NCBI RefSeq assembly: GCF_900099615.1
Contig: NZ_FMTE01000002.1
Span: 392,230-456,229 of the forward strand
Origin: Borreliella japonica
Lineage (GTDB): Bacteria; Spirochaetota; Spirochaetia; Borreliales; Borreliaceae
Length of the DNA stretch: 64,000 nt
Direction of reading: 5' to 3'
A model generated the notes under the pieces. It was not told where the DNA came from. It saw nothing but the letters and a program-made list of their open reading frames with translations, and did no database searches. The translations under genes were made by a program, and so were the position numbers. Below are positions 26,318 through 35,088 of the stretch, one piece after another (within the stretch, counting starts at the first letter, position 1; each line of letters starts with the position of its first letter).

Positions 26318-28003
26318 TCATCCCTCTAGAACCTCACTTGCTCCAAAAATATTTTTCACAGCTTCTAATTTTTCAAAATCCTTTTCAAGGCTTTTGAAAT
26401 TTTTCTGAAACACAATGCTTAAATTAGGAAATTCTTTATAAAATTCAGACCTTATCTCACCTTTATAACTTTGAAGCTCATTGTACTCGAATTCACTAAA
26501 CACCTTATAATAAAGAACATTATCATCGATAATAACTTCTCCTGAATGAACTAAAGTTTGAATATATCTTGAAACAATATAAATAAATTTATCTCTTATA
26601 TCAATAAAATCATTTTCTTTGCTTGAATCATCATCCTCAATAAAAATCTCATCAATATCATCAATATCATTGGTCTTTAAAAGATTTCTATTAATTTCTG
26701 TTAACAAATTCTCATCACAATCAGTTTCCTTTTTTTCTAAAGATTTAATTTCGGGTAATTCATACTCTAAGTTAGACCTTACTGAAATAAAAGCTAAATC
26801 ATCCTTACTGCTCTTTTTATTCGTTAAAACATCAAAATTGTTTAAATCTAAAACCGTATTTTCTAACAAATTGTCTTCAAGATTTTGAATTTGTTTTATT
26901 AAAACATGATTTGGAATATAGTTTTTAAGTCTTAAAATTTTAATAAAATTAATCTCAAGCTCATATCTTGGATTAACTGAAAATTGCAAATCTCTGTAAG
27001 TTTCAAGCAAAACAACAATAATTCTTTCAAGATAGTTCAAATCAAACTCAATTAGTTTCTTTCTCAAATCTTCAGATTTAATTCCAATAAACTCAAAATT
27101 TTTAATACCTATCTTTAAAAATAATGCCTCTCTAAAAAATTCGATTGAATCTAACAAAAATTGCTCATAAGACACTCCAGCCAAAAAAATAGAATCAAGA
27201 ACACAAATTAACCCCTTCACATCTTCACTAAGAATGCTAACTGATAGCTTTTCTAAAAATTCATCATTGGTTAAACCCATCTTAGATCTTATTTGATCTA
27301 ATTTAATGTCAGAATTAGTAAAAGAAACTATCTGATCAAAAAGAGTATAAGCATCTCTTACGCTACCACTACTTTTATATGCAATCCATTTTAAAGCCTC
27401 ATTTTCATATTTAATATGATCTTCAAAACAAACCTTCTTAAGCATATTATAAATCTTTTCTAACGATAAAAGTTTAAAACTAAAATGCTGACATCTGCTT
27501 TTTATTGTCTCTGGAAGCTTGTGTGACTCTGTAGTGGCAAAAATAAAAACAATATAATTTGGAGGCTCTTCAATTGTCTTTAAAAGAGCATTAAAAGCAG
27601 AATTAGAAAGCATATGAACTTCATCAATAATATATATTCTATACTTGGAAATTGCAGGAGGAAACATTATCTCTTCTTTGATTTGTCTAATATCCTGAAC
27701 CGAAGTATTTGAAGCGCCATCAATTTCAATAACATCAAGACTGCTGTCATTCTCAATAGATTTACAATTGCTACACTTTCCACAAGGCATAACTGTTGGA
27801 CCATTCTTACAATTTAAGCATCTAGCAAAAGCCCTGGCTGATGAAGTCTTACCAACACCTCTTGGTCCTGAAAAGATATAAGCATTTGCTATTTTATTTT
27901 TTTCTATAGAATGCTTTAGAGTTTCAACAACAAAATCTTGCCCTTCAAGAGAGCTGAAATCCCTGGGTCGTTTCTTAAGAGCAGTGCCTCTTGAAGACGC
28001 CAT
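26318..28003 (-). CDS. dnaX: DNA polymerase III subunits gamma/tau
   Basis: Clamp-loader ATPase. The 561-residue protein has Walker A (SGPRGVGKTSSAR), the zinc module (CLNCKNG then CGKCSNCK), Walker B/sensor (YIIDEVHML, FATTE) and domain III ending near residue 360. An acidic linker follows (360-430), then a C-terminal domain specific to tau. AGGAGG stands ten bases before the ATG. At 26729-26735 the mRNA has A-AAA-AAG in the zero frame of residues 423-425; a -1 slip would add two residues and stop at TGA (26721-26723), giving 427 residues. Confidence 0.95.
   Translation of the reverse strand: MASSRGTALKKRPRDFSSLEGQDFVVETLKHSIEKNKIANAYIFSGPRGVGKTSSARAFARCLNCKNGPTVMPCGKCSNCKSIENDSSLDVIEIDGASNTSVQDIRQIKEEIMFPPAISKYRIYIIDEVHMLSNSAFNALLKTIEEPPNYIVFIFATTESHKLPETIKSRCQHFSFKLLSLEKIYNMLKKVCFEDHIKYENEALKWIAYKSSGSVRDAYTLFDQIVSFTNSDIKLDQIRSKMGLTNDEFLEKLSVSILSEDVKGLICVLDSIFLAGVSYEQFLLDSIEFFREALFLKIGIKNFEFIGIKSEDLRKKLIEFDLNYLERIIVVLLETYRDLQFSVNPRYELEINFIKILRLKNYIPNHVLIKQIQNLEDNLLENTVLDLNNFDVLTNKKSSKDDLAFISVRSNLEYELPEIKSLEKKETDCDENLLTEINRNLLKTNDIDDIDEIFIEDDDSSKENDFIDIRDKFIYIVSRYIQTLVHSGEVIIDDNVLYYKVFSEFEYNELQSYKGEIRSEFYKEFPNLSIVFQKNFKSLEKDFEKLEAVKNIFGASEVLEG
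26721..26737 (-). promoter_or_regulatory. Candidate programmed -1 frameshift site in dnaX
   Basis: The coding strand reads GAA-AAA-AAG-GAA-ACT-GA. The heptamer A-AAA-AAG is the same, in the same phase, as the E. coli dnaX slippery site. Two codons later in the -1 frame comes a TGA. No clear upstream Shine-Dalgarno-like stimulator and no strong downstream stem were seen, and A-rich Lys-Lys codons are common in this genome, so it may be fortuitous. Confidence 0.4.
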
Positions 28004-28245
28004 TAACTTTTACCTCCTAATGTTTTAATATGCCTTAATAGGCAAAATGTTATAAATATATACTATACAATATATTTATATCTTAGAACTATTACCTTAG
28101 AAAAGGTATCAAAAAATTTTAAAAACATAAAAAATATCTAACAAAAAAAGCTTTTCAATAAAATATAACAAGGCTGCAAGTTCTAAAAAGATAAACTCAT
28201 ATCTTAACATAAAACAAAGTATTGCATTTTTGACTAAAAATCAAA

Positions 28246-28339
28246 CCTAAGACTTACGTACTCACCAAAAAAATTACTTACCGCTGCTACCTTCCAGTCC
28301 TGACGGGATTTAGCAACATTTGATAGTACGGGTCCTAGG
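28246..28339 (-). ncRNA. ffs: Signal recognition particle RNA (small bacterial type)
   Basis: The minus strand contains the SRP RNA tip: GTCAGGACTGGAAGGTAGCAGC, split here as GTCAGGACTGGAAGG and TAGCAGCGG. The ends pair (CCTAGGACCCGTACT near 28339 with AGTACG-TAA-GTC-TTAGG near 28246). It is about 94 nucleotides, the short form without an Alu domain. It guides Ffh to membrane-protein and signal-peptide nascent chains. Ends were set by pairing and may be off by a few bases. It stands just downstream of tRNA-Ser(GGA). Confidence 0.85.
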
Positions 28340-28342
28340 AAT

Positions 28343-28429
28343 CGGAGAGAATGGGATTCGAACCCATGATACATTTTACCGTATACACGCTTTCCAAGCG
28401 TGCGCCTTAAGCCACTCGGCCATCTCTCC
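28343..28429 (-). tRNA. tRNA-Ser (anticodon GGA)
   Basis: Complete cloverleaf of 87 bases with a long variable arm. The acceptor stem pairs GGAGAGA with TCTCTCC, the anticodon loop is CTTGGAAAG with anticodon GGA, and the T-loop is GTTCGAATC. It would read UCC and UCU codons. Confidence 0.95.
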
Positions 28430-28445
28430 AGATTAACAAACTTTT

Positions 28446-28519
28446 CGTGTCCAAGAGGACTTGAACCTCCGACCTTAAGAATCGCAATCTAACGCTCTAT
28501 CCAACTGAGCTATGGACAC
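28446..28519 (-). tRNA. tRNA-Arg (anticodon GCG)
   Basis: A 74-base cloverleaf: acceptor GTGTCCA / TGGACAC, D-stem GCTC / GAGC, T-stem GGAGG / CCTCT with loop TTCAAGT. The seven-base anticodon loop is TTGCGAT, so the anticodon is GCG (Arg). One mismatch (T-T) is seen in the anticodon stem. Most bacteria use ACG (inosine) here. It would read CGC and CGU. Confidence 0.85.
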
Positions 28520-28529
28520 AAACAATTAA

Positions 28530-28569
28530 TTTTTATTGTAATAAAAATTACTATTTATTACAATAAAAA
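28530..28569. repeat. Perfect 16-bp inverted repeat between tRNA-Arg and a lipoprotein gene
   Basis: Arms 28530-28545 (TTTTTATTGTAATAAA) and 28554-28569 are exact complements with an eight-base centre. It separates divergent units (tRNAs on minus, lipoprotein on plus) and ends 14 bases before the GGAG ribosome site of the lipoprotein gene, so an operator or overlapping promoters is as likely as a terminator. Confidence 0.55.
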
Positions 28570-28593
28570 CATTCAACAGAAAATGGAGAAGTT

Positions 28594-29301
28594 GTGAAGA
28601 CTGAAATAAACATTTTCCTTTTAATATTATCTACTTTATCATGCTCTAAATCGGTCTTGAATGAAGTTAATTATGAATTCATAATTAAAACTAAAAATAT
28701 TAAAGAAAAAGAAATATTAAAAAATAATAATATTTTACACATAGACGCAAAAATTCCTTTTATGGAAAATGCAAACTTTGAATTTGAAAATTTTATAAAA
28801 AAATGGAAAAAAAATGTAGAAAATAAAATATCAAAAACTGGAAATTCAAGAAATGAATATTTTTATTTTTCTAACTTTACAATATTTAAAAATGAAAATA
28901 TTGATATTACATCTATTTTGTATAAAGAATCTTTCAAAGAAAAAGAATCAAACACCCTCTTAAAATATTCCTCTTTAAACTTAAAAGGCAACAAAAAAAT
29001 AGAAATTTCAGAAATAATATCAAAAGATCAGCTGGATTCTCTAATAAACGTATTAAAAGAACAGGTAAAAAGTAAAATTAAAGATCTTAACATCAAAGAT
29101 AAACACAATCTAAGCGAATTAGAAAAAGAATTCACAACAATCTTTCCAAGATATAAATATTACTTTAAAAATAATCAAATTATAATTTTTTATAATCCAT
29201 TATTAACTGATTGCAATGAATGCGATAAAATCGAGTTTCAATTTCCCATACATGAAAACACAGAAAATGAGTATGAGCTCAATAAAACCCCACACTCTTA
29301 A
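28594..29301 (+). CDS. Putative lipoprotein with a DUF3298-like C-terminal region
   Basis: The 235-residue protein starts at GTG (GGAG six bases upstream) and has a signal with lipobox STLSC (Cys17). The mature part (NVDAKIPFMENANFEFENFIKKWKK-like start, then SILYKESFKEKESNTLLKYSSLNLKGNKKIEISEI and a C-terminal ELEKEFTTIFPRYKYYFKNNQIIIFYNPLL) resembles RsiV/DUF3298-type domains that bind cell-wall ligands; this is a tentative fold-level impression. It sits alone between oppositely oriented tRNA genes. Confidence 0.78.
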   Translation: MKTEINIFLLILSTLSCSKSVLNEVNYEFIIKTKNIKEKEILKNNNILHIDAKIPFMENANFEFENFIKKWKKNVENKISKTGNSRNEYFYFSNFTIFKNENIDITSILYKESFKEKESNTLLKYSSLNLKGNKKIEISEIISKDQLDSLINVLKEQVKSKIKDLNIKDKHNLSELEKEFTTIFPRYKYYFKNNQIIIFYNPLLTDCNECDKIEFQFPIHENTENEYELNKTPHS

Positions 29302-29326
29302 CGCTTAAAATAAAACACAATAATTA

Positions 29327-29413
29327 CGGAGAGGGTGAGATTCGAACTCACGGTAGACTTACACCTACAACGGTTTTCAAGACCGTAGCATTAAACCACT
29401 CTGCCACCTCTCC
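29327..29413 (-). tRNA. tRNA-Ser (anticodon UGA)
   Basis: An 87-base cloverleaf with long variable arm. Acceptor GGAGAGG / CCTCTCC, anticodon stem ACGGT / ACCGT with loop CTTGAAA (anticodon TGA), T-loop GTTCGAATC. It would read UCA and UCG and lies 26 bases after the lipoprotein gene, on the other strand. Confidence 0.95.
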
Positions 29414-29469
29414 AGAGTTAAAACAAATTTTAATAAATAAAGCACACACTGTCAAGATTTAAATAATTA

Positions 29470-29558
29470 CGGAGAGAATGGGATTCGAACCCATGGTCCC
29501 CTTTTAAAAGGACAACTTCTTAGCAGGAAGCCCCATTCGGCCACTCTGGCATCTCTCC
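29470..29558 (-). tRNA. tRNA-Ser (anticodon GCU)
   Basis: An 89-base cloverleaf with long variable arm. Acceptor GGAGAGA / TCTCTCC, anticodon stem GCTTC / GAAGT with loop CTGCTAA (anticodon GCT), T-loop GTTCGAATC. It would read AGC and AGU. With the other two, all three common serine isoacceptor classes fall within 1.3 kb. Confidence 0.95.
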
Positions 29559-29620
29559 TACAATATTAATACATATTATCTTAGAGATATTATTATTGTC
29601 AACTAAATAAATTACAAATA

Positions 29621-30931
29621 TTAGTAATTCGTTCTAAACTCTTTGTAAGCATCTATTAAATTTTGAAAATCTCCAATAGAGATGTCAGTTTCAGAACAAA
29701 TAAATTCCTCTTGCAAGATCTCTTGAACCATTTTCTCCTCATTATTGCTAAATTTTAATTCAATGCACTCATCCTTAATTCTCCAAATATATGTATTTAC
29801 TCTTATATTATGATCAAAAATAAAAACAGGATCTCTCAAATTTAAAGAATTGTCAATAAAAAATAAATACTCCAAATACCAATTTGCTCTTAAAGATATT
29901 GCAAATTCTTCAAGCAAATTTTCAATCAACATATCCTCGCTAGACTCAAGTAATTTTAAAAATTTTGAATAAGGCCCTGGATTAAGCTCACAAAGTTTTT
30001 TCATATAAAAATAGGCATCTTCAAGATCACGATTTCTAAGAAAAAATAAAGTTGCATACAAATATATCAAATCTAGATTAGAATAATCATTAACCATTCT
30101 TTCAATAGACTTTTTAGGAGAAAATTTTAAAAGCTCAATTGTTGCAATATGCATATTATAAACTGTATAAATATTTGAAAAATTCAAAATGGCTTTAACA
30201 TAAGATGCTGTGGCTTGAGTCATGTTCCCTATTTTATGAAAAATGGTTGCCCTATTATGCCAAATATACTTAGAATAATGGGAATCTGTTAAAAATTTTT
30301 CAGAAAGTCTAATTGCCCTGCTTATTTCCCCAATAGAATAGAAATAATACATTAAATAATTAACAACAAAAGCAAGATTGACATCAGAAAAAATTTCATC
30401 TATTTTCAAAAAGCTTGGTGTCTCATGAGATTCGCTATTTTTTAAAACCCAAATGTTAAGATTAACAAAAGAATTGCTTTGATCCAAATTTCTAGCTTCA
30501 AAAAACAATTTTAAAGCCTCGTCCTTGTTGCCCAACATTTCAAATAAAACAGCACTATTATTTAAAGCTTGTATAAAACCAGATTTTTGCTCCTTAGCCT
30601 TTAAAAAACAACTTAATGCAAGTTCATATTCTCTTAAATTGAAATAAAAAACACCTAAATTATAATTCTCAAAAGGGCCTAAATCATCTCTATTCTTTTC
30701 AACTTTACCATAATCTATAAGCTTAACTAAAAAATTGTATTCGCTCAAAACAACAGAATAAGTATTTAACACATATAAAAGAGCCTTATAATCCTTTTTC
30801 TTAAAATAAATAAGCGCTTTAAGTGAAAGAGAATCAAAATTCTCATCAAAAACATCTAAATTGTCAAGAGAACTTTTAAAGTCACCATTTTTATAAAAAT
30901 TCAAAGCTTTCTCAAAACTAAAGTTATTCAT
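29621..30931 (-). CDS. Tetratricopeptide-repeat protein
   Basis: A 436-residue protein without a signal peptide. TPR-like helix pairs can be followed (for example ENYNLGVFYFNLREYELALSCFLKAKEQ about residue 90 and AIRLSEKFLTDSHYSKYIWHNRATIFHKIGNMTQATASYVKAIL about 215). Such proteins are scaffolds. The start overlaps the stop of the upstream LamG/FN3-like gene by eight bases, suggesting joint function. No specific family was recognised. Confidence 0.85.
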   Translation of the reverse strand: MNNFSFEKALNFYKNGDFKSSLDNLDVFDENFDSLSLKALIYFKKKDYKALLYVLNTYSVVLSEYNFLVKLIDYGKVEKNRDDLGPFENYNLGVFYFNLREYELALSCFLKAKEQKSGFIQALNNSAVLFEMLGNKDEALKLFFEARNLDQSNSFVNLNIWVLKNSESHETPSFLKIDEIFSDVNLAFVVNYLMYYFYSIGEISRAIRLSEKFLTDSHYSKYIWHNRATIFHKIGNMTQATASYVKAILNFSNIYTVYNMHIATIELLKFSPKKSIERMVNDYSNLDLIYLYATLFFLRNRDLEDAYFYMKKLCELNPGPYSKFLKLLESSEDMLIENLLEEFAISLRANWYLEYLFFIDNSLNLRDPVFIFDHNIRVNTYIWRIKDECIELKFSNNEEKMVQEILQEEFICSETDISIGDFQNLIDAYKEFRTNY

Positions 30932-32441
30932 ATTTTTTAAAAATCTCCATAGGCCTTACAGAAATTTCCTTCGAGAAAGAAGTCTTATTAACACTTTTAT
31001 CTAAATTATAAGCAGCAATACTAATATAATAAAGTCTTCCATCTTCAAGTCCTGTAATCTTAAAAGAAGTTTGACTTCCAACATCAATAGGAGAAGCTAA
31101 AACACTGCCGGTTTTTCCATGATAATTACCAGAGGCAACGCCAATATAAATATAATACCCTTCAACACTACTATTAACAACAGGAATCCATTCAATAAAA
31201 ACTTCCCTGGAGCCTGGAATAACTTTTGTTATTACGGGAGGAAATGGGGCTGCTTCAGGAACATAGGTAATCGACATACTATAAAGAGAAGGACTGCTTA
31301 CAGAATCTCCACTGGGATAAAATTCAACTTTTATTTGAATATATTTTGCTATCTTTGAATCTGGAAAATCTTTTTTAGGATCAAAATGAATCCACGCCCC
31401 AGTTAAATTTTTCTTAATATTCCCATAGCTATCTGTATTATAAAATACTTTATTATCTAATCTGTAATAATAAACAATCTCTGTATCCTTGGGAACATTA
31501 GAATCAACATCAAAAGACAATACTTGAGAATAATATTTAGAAAGCTTGATAGGCTCTGTAATAATGTATCCCATATTCTTTGAAAAAAAAGCATTACTAA
31601 TCTCTTCAAAGCTTTTATGTATTTCCAAATTCTCAACCGCACCAGTAAAATAGGTTCCTAAGGTAAAATCAATAAAATTTCCAATACTTAATAAATATCC
31701 TGATCCTTCCTTTTTATTATCCGTTATATATTCTATTGCTTGAGGTTTAGAATCTATCAAATATTCAAGTATGCCGTCCCTTTGTCTATATCTTAAAGTA
31801 TGCAAATGCCATTTCTTTGGAATAAAATCATCATTGCTTTTCATTCTAATTTTAATAGGATCTTTATTATCTTTTAAAAATACATTGTTTAAAACCCAAA
31901 CAAAATTTCCCTCATCGCTTTCCAATCTAATCGACTGATCTACCCACAAATTATTAATATTTTTATAACCATCCCAACTAAAAATAATTTCTCCTGTAAC
32001 AGAAGTTGTTCGATATACCCAAAACTTAATAGTAAAATCAGAAACAGTATTGCCTGAAAAAAAGAAAGCTTTCTTTGTTAATGGCTTAAACTTGACAGGA
32101 TTTTGATTTGAATAAAAAATTAAAGAGCCGTTGGAAACATTACGAAATTCATTTGAAACTCTCAAGCTTTTTGCACTAACTAAATAATTTGAAGATGTGT
32201 CTTTTAATTTATTATCTCTTCCTATTTCTAAGCGTAAATCAATATTTTTCAAATCCAAAACAGCTTTATATCTATCCAAATAAATACCAAGCAAACCTCT
32301 CATATCTCTTTCAAAAGTAATATTGCTAGAATCTTGAATAAATTTAAAATTTTTTTTTGAATCAAGTATTAACTTCAATTCTTGAGATAAAAGAATAAAA
32401 AAGCATAAAAAAAATAGCAAGAACATTAAAATTAATCTCAT
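30924..32441 (-). CDS. Exported protein with LamG-like and fibronectin type III domains
   Basis: A 505-residue protein with an N-terminal hydrophobic signal (about residues 2-20). Residues about 125-270 look like a LamG/concanavalin-like beta sandwich (FTIKFWVYRTTSVTGEIIFSW, KWHLHTLRYRQRDGILEYLIDS, FTGAVENLEIHK). Residues about 405-500 form a fibronectin type III module (PPVITKVIPGSREVFIEWIPV, GLEDGRLYYISIAAYN). These folds bind carbohydrates or proteins outside the cytoplasm. Whether it is periplasmic or surface exposed cannot be told. It is translationally coupled to the TPR gene and divergent from uvrC. Confidence 0.75.
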   Translation of the reverse strand: MRLILMFLLFFLCFFILLSQELKLILDSKKNFKFIQDSSNITFERDMRGLLGIYLDRYKAVLDLKNIDLRLEIGRDNKLKDTSSNYLVSAKSLRVSNEFRNVSNGSLIFYSNQNPVKFKPLTKKAFFFSGNTVSDFTIKFWVYRTTSVTGEIIFSWDGYKNINNLWVDQSIRLESDEGNFVWVLNNVFLKDNKDPIKIRMKSNDDFIPKKWHLHTLRYRQRDGILEYLIDSKPQAIEYITDNKKEGSGYLLSIGNFIDFTLGTYFTGAVENLEIHKSFEEISNAFFSKNMGYIITEPIKLSKYYSQVLSFDVDSNVPKDTEIVYYYRLDNKVFYNTDSYGNIKKNLTGAWIHFDPKKDFPDSKIAKYIQIKVEFYPSGDSVSSPSLYSMSITYVPEAAPFPPVITKVIPGSREVFIEWIPVVNSSVEGYYIYIGVASGNYHGKTGSVLASPIDVGSQTSFKITGLEDGRLYYISIAAYNLDKSVNKTSFSKEISVRPMEIFKKYE

Positions 32442-32496
32442 TTTTGACCTTTTATTTGTTATTATTCACATTTTTAAATATCTCATAACATAAAAC

Positions 32497-32537
32497 AAAT
32501 CATCTTATGATACAATGATTATATCATAAGATGATTT
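32497..32537. repeat. Perfect 16-bp inverted repeat in the uvrC divergent promoter region
   Basis: Arms 32497-32512 (AAATCATCTTATGATA) and 32522-32537 are exact complements with a nine-base centre. It lies in the 122-base gap between the divergent uvrC and LamG/FN3 genes, 26 bases before the uvrC ATG, the place expected for an operator. A TACAAT sits across its left arm and centre. Function is unknown. Confidence 0.6.
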
Positions 32538-32563
32538 CTAAAATCTAAAAACTATCTGACATT

Positions 32564-34378
32564 ATGAAAGACAACCTAATAAATTTATTTGAAAAAGCAA
32601 TAAAACTACCAACTACAAGTGGCTGCTATAAAATGCTAAATGAAAATAAAAAAATACTCTATATTGGAAAAGCAAAAAATCTAAGATCAAGAATAAAAAG
32701 TTATTTTTTAGAAAAAAAAAGCCACAAAATAAAAATATTAATGGAAAATGTAAAATCAATAGAAGTTATCACAACAAACAGTGAATACGAAGCATTGCTT
32801 CTAGAATGCAATCTAATCAAAACTCATAAGCCTGATTACAATGTAAAATTAAAAGACGGGAAAGGTTATCCCATGGTAAGGATAACTCGTGAAAAATATC
32901 CAAGAATTTTCAAAACCAGGAAAATAATTAACGACCAAAGTGAATATTTCGGACCATTTACCAATGTAAAAAAATTGGACCAAGTATTAGATTTTATTAA
33001 CAAAACATTTAAACTTAGAAAGTGCAAAAAAAAATCTAAAACTCCTTGTCTATATTGCCATATGGGACAATGCCTTGGAGCATGCTACAAGGAAAATCTC
33101 GAAAAAGAATATCAAAAAGAACTAGATAAAGCAAAATCTATACTAAAAGGAAATACATCCGAAATATTAAACCAAATTGACATTAAATTAAAACTTGCCA
33201 TACAAAAAGAAGATTTTGAAACTGCTATTAAATTAAAAGAAATTAAAAATTCTTTAACAGAGATTAATCAAATCCAAATCGTTACAAAAACCAACAATTT
33301 AAACACAGATTATGTGCATGTTCATCCAGGAGAAAATGTAAATACAATAATAGTATTAAAATATAGAAATGGGAAATTAGTTGAAAGAGATGCAAACTTT
33401 GATGAGAGCATATGCAAAAAAAATGAGCTGATTTTACAATTTTTGACTCAATATTACACAGCTATTAATATGATAGTGCCCGACAAAATCAATATTTTTC
33501 TTAAAGATGTAGACACTAAAAATGTTGAAAAACTAATAAATGACGTTAAAAATACAAAAACAAAAATTATTTACAAAGAAACAGAAGAAATTTTAAAAAT
33601 AATGGAAATGGCTATATCTAATGCTGAATTATCATTAAAAGAATATGAAAATAAAAACAATAAAGCACTGGAGAGTTTAAAAATTTTTCTAGAAATGGAT
33701 AAACTTCCCAAAATAATTGAAGGATTTGACATTGCTCATCTTAAAGGGCAAGAAACAGTAGCTTCCATGGTTACTTTTAAAATGGGAATGCCCTTTAAAG
33801 AAAACTACAAGCTTTACAAGTTAAACTCACTATTAAAAGGAGAAATTGATGACTTTAAGGCAATAAAAGAAGTAATCTTAAGAAGATATTCAGAAATAAT
33901 CAATAAAAACTTAGAGCTTCCAAATTTAATCTTAATTGACGGAGGAAAAGGACAATTAAATGCTGCTTTTTCTAGCTTAAAAGACTTAAAAATAGAAAAC
34001 AAGGTTAAAATCTGTTCATTGGCAAAAAAACACGAAACAATATTCTTAACAACAAAAAACAAAGGGATAAATCTACCTCAAGGACATCTTGCTCTTAGGA
34101 TACTGCAAAACGTAAGAGATGAAGCGCACAGAAAAGCTAACAGATTTAACAGAAAAAGAAGAGAAAAAATAACACTATTGTACACAAAAATAAATGGAGT
34201 TGGAGAAAAAACAGCTCAAAAAATATTAAAAACAATAGGAACCTATAAGGATATATTGCCTTTAAGTGAAAATGAAATTTCAGAAAAAATAAAAGTAAAT
34301 ATTAAACTTGCAAAAAGAATAAAAGAATTTGCAATAAAAGAAAACTCAATAAAAAATTATAATCACAATAAATTTTAA
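32564..34378 (+). CDS. uvrC: UvrABC excinuclease subunit C
   Basis: Nuclease that makes both incisions in nucleotide excision repair. The 604-residue protein has the GIY-YIG domain ([25 protein letters not shown]; here G-C-Y replaces G-I-Y), a Cys-rich motif ([22 protein letters not shown]), the UVR motif (about residues 205-240), the RNase H-like domain with [17 protein letters not shown], and C-terminal helix-hairpin-helix motifs ([17 protein letters not shown]). No good ribosome site precedes the ATG. It is monocistronic. Confidence 0.96.
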   Translation: MKDNLINLFEKAIKLPTTSGCYKMLNENKKILYIGKAKNLRSRIKSYFLEKKSHKIKILMENVKSIEVITTNSEYEALLLECNLIKTHKPDYNVKLKDGKGYPMVRITREKYPRIFKTRKIINDQSEYFGPFTNVKKLDQVLDFINKTFKLRKCKKKSKTPCLYCHMGQCLGACYKENLEKEYQKELDKAKSILKGNTSEILNQIDIKLKLAIQKEDFETAIKLKEIKNSLTEINQIQIVTKTNNLNTDYVHVHPGENVNTIIVLKYRNGKLVERDANFDESICKKNELILQFLTQYYTAINMIVPDKINIFLKDVDTKNVEKLINDVKNTKTKIIYKETEEILKIMEMAISNAELSLKEYENKNNKALESLKIFLEMDKLPKIIEGFDIAHLKGQETVASMVTFKMGMPFKENYKLYKLNSLLKGEIDDFKAIKEVILRRYSEIINKNLELPNLILIDGGKGQLNAAFSSLKDLKIENKVKICSLAKKHETIFLTTKNKGINLPQGHLALRILQNVRDEAHRKANRFNRKRREKITLLYTKINGVGEKTAQKILKTIGTYKDILPLSENEISEKIKVNIKLAKRIKEFAIKENSIKNYNHNKF

Positions 34379-34443
34379 ATTCAATTAAAATTTTATATAA
34401 CCAGTAAATTACCAATAAAATTACAAAATTTCAAACTAGATTA

Positions 34444-35085
34444 TTATTTATTAATGCTTTTTAAAATTAAAATACTATTTGAAATTCCAGGCGATAAAAC
34501 TAAAAAAAGATTATTAATAAGCTTGTTTCTAACTTGCATATTTAAAACATCTCCCAAAAGCTCTATTTTGTATCTTCCAGAAAAACTCTTAACTACTCTA
34601 AAAAAATGAACAATCTCGGTGTAGTCAAAATTATCCAGCTCGCCAATAACTTCATTTATTAAATTATCAAATATCCTTTTACGCTCTTTCTTTTCTAAAT
34701 TTTTAATCTTTGAAGGTCTTCCTTCAATTTTATTTAATTTATCCAAAAATTTTTCTATCCCATTTTGAAAGTTTATATTTTTAATAATAACTTCAAATTC
34801 AAAACCTTTAGAAATATTTTTTTTACCTATTATTTCATATCTTAGATTATTAAAAAATAAAGGATAAAAAATAAAATCATCTTTTGCCTGAGACTTTAAC
34901 CCACAAATTTTTGCTCTCAGGTCATCATCACTTGGAATATTTAAATAATCAAAAAATATTTCGGGATTGCTTTGCAAGTTTTTAATAGAATCAAAAAACC
35001 CTATTAAAACAATTTCCGCCAATCTAGATTCAGATCTACAAGATAAAAAACAAAACAGTAAAATCCAACTTAATTTTTGCTTCAT
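34444..35085 (-). CDS. Putative lipoprotein
   Basis: A 213-residue protein with signal and lipobox (CFLSC, Cys16). The mature region is helical and charged, with no family recognised; FFDSIKNLQSNPEIFFDYLNIPSDDDLRAKI opens it. It follows holA by three bases, so it is in the same transcript although the roles look unrelated. It is probably periplasmic or outer-membrane anchored. Confidence 0.78.
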   Translation of the reverse strand: MKQKLSWILLFCFLSCRSESRLAEIVLIGFFDSIKNLQSNPEIFFDYLNIPSDDDLRAKICGLKSQAKDDFIFYPLFFNNLRYEIIGKKNISKGFEFEVIIKNINFQNGIEKFLDKLNKIEGRPSKIKNLEKKERKRIFDNLINEVIGELDNFDYTEIVHFFRVVKSFSGRYKIELLGDVLNMQVRNKLINNLFLVLSPGISNSILILKSINK

Positions 35086-35088
35086 ATA

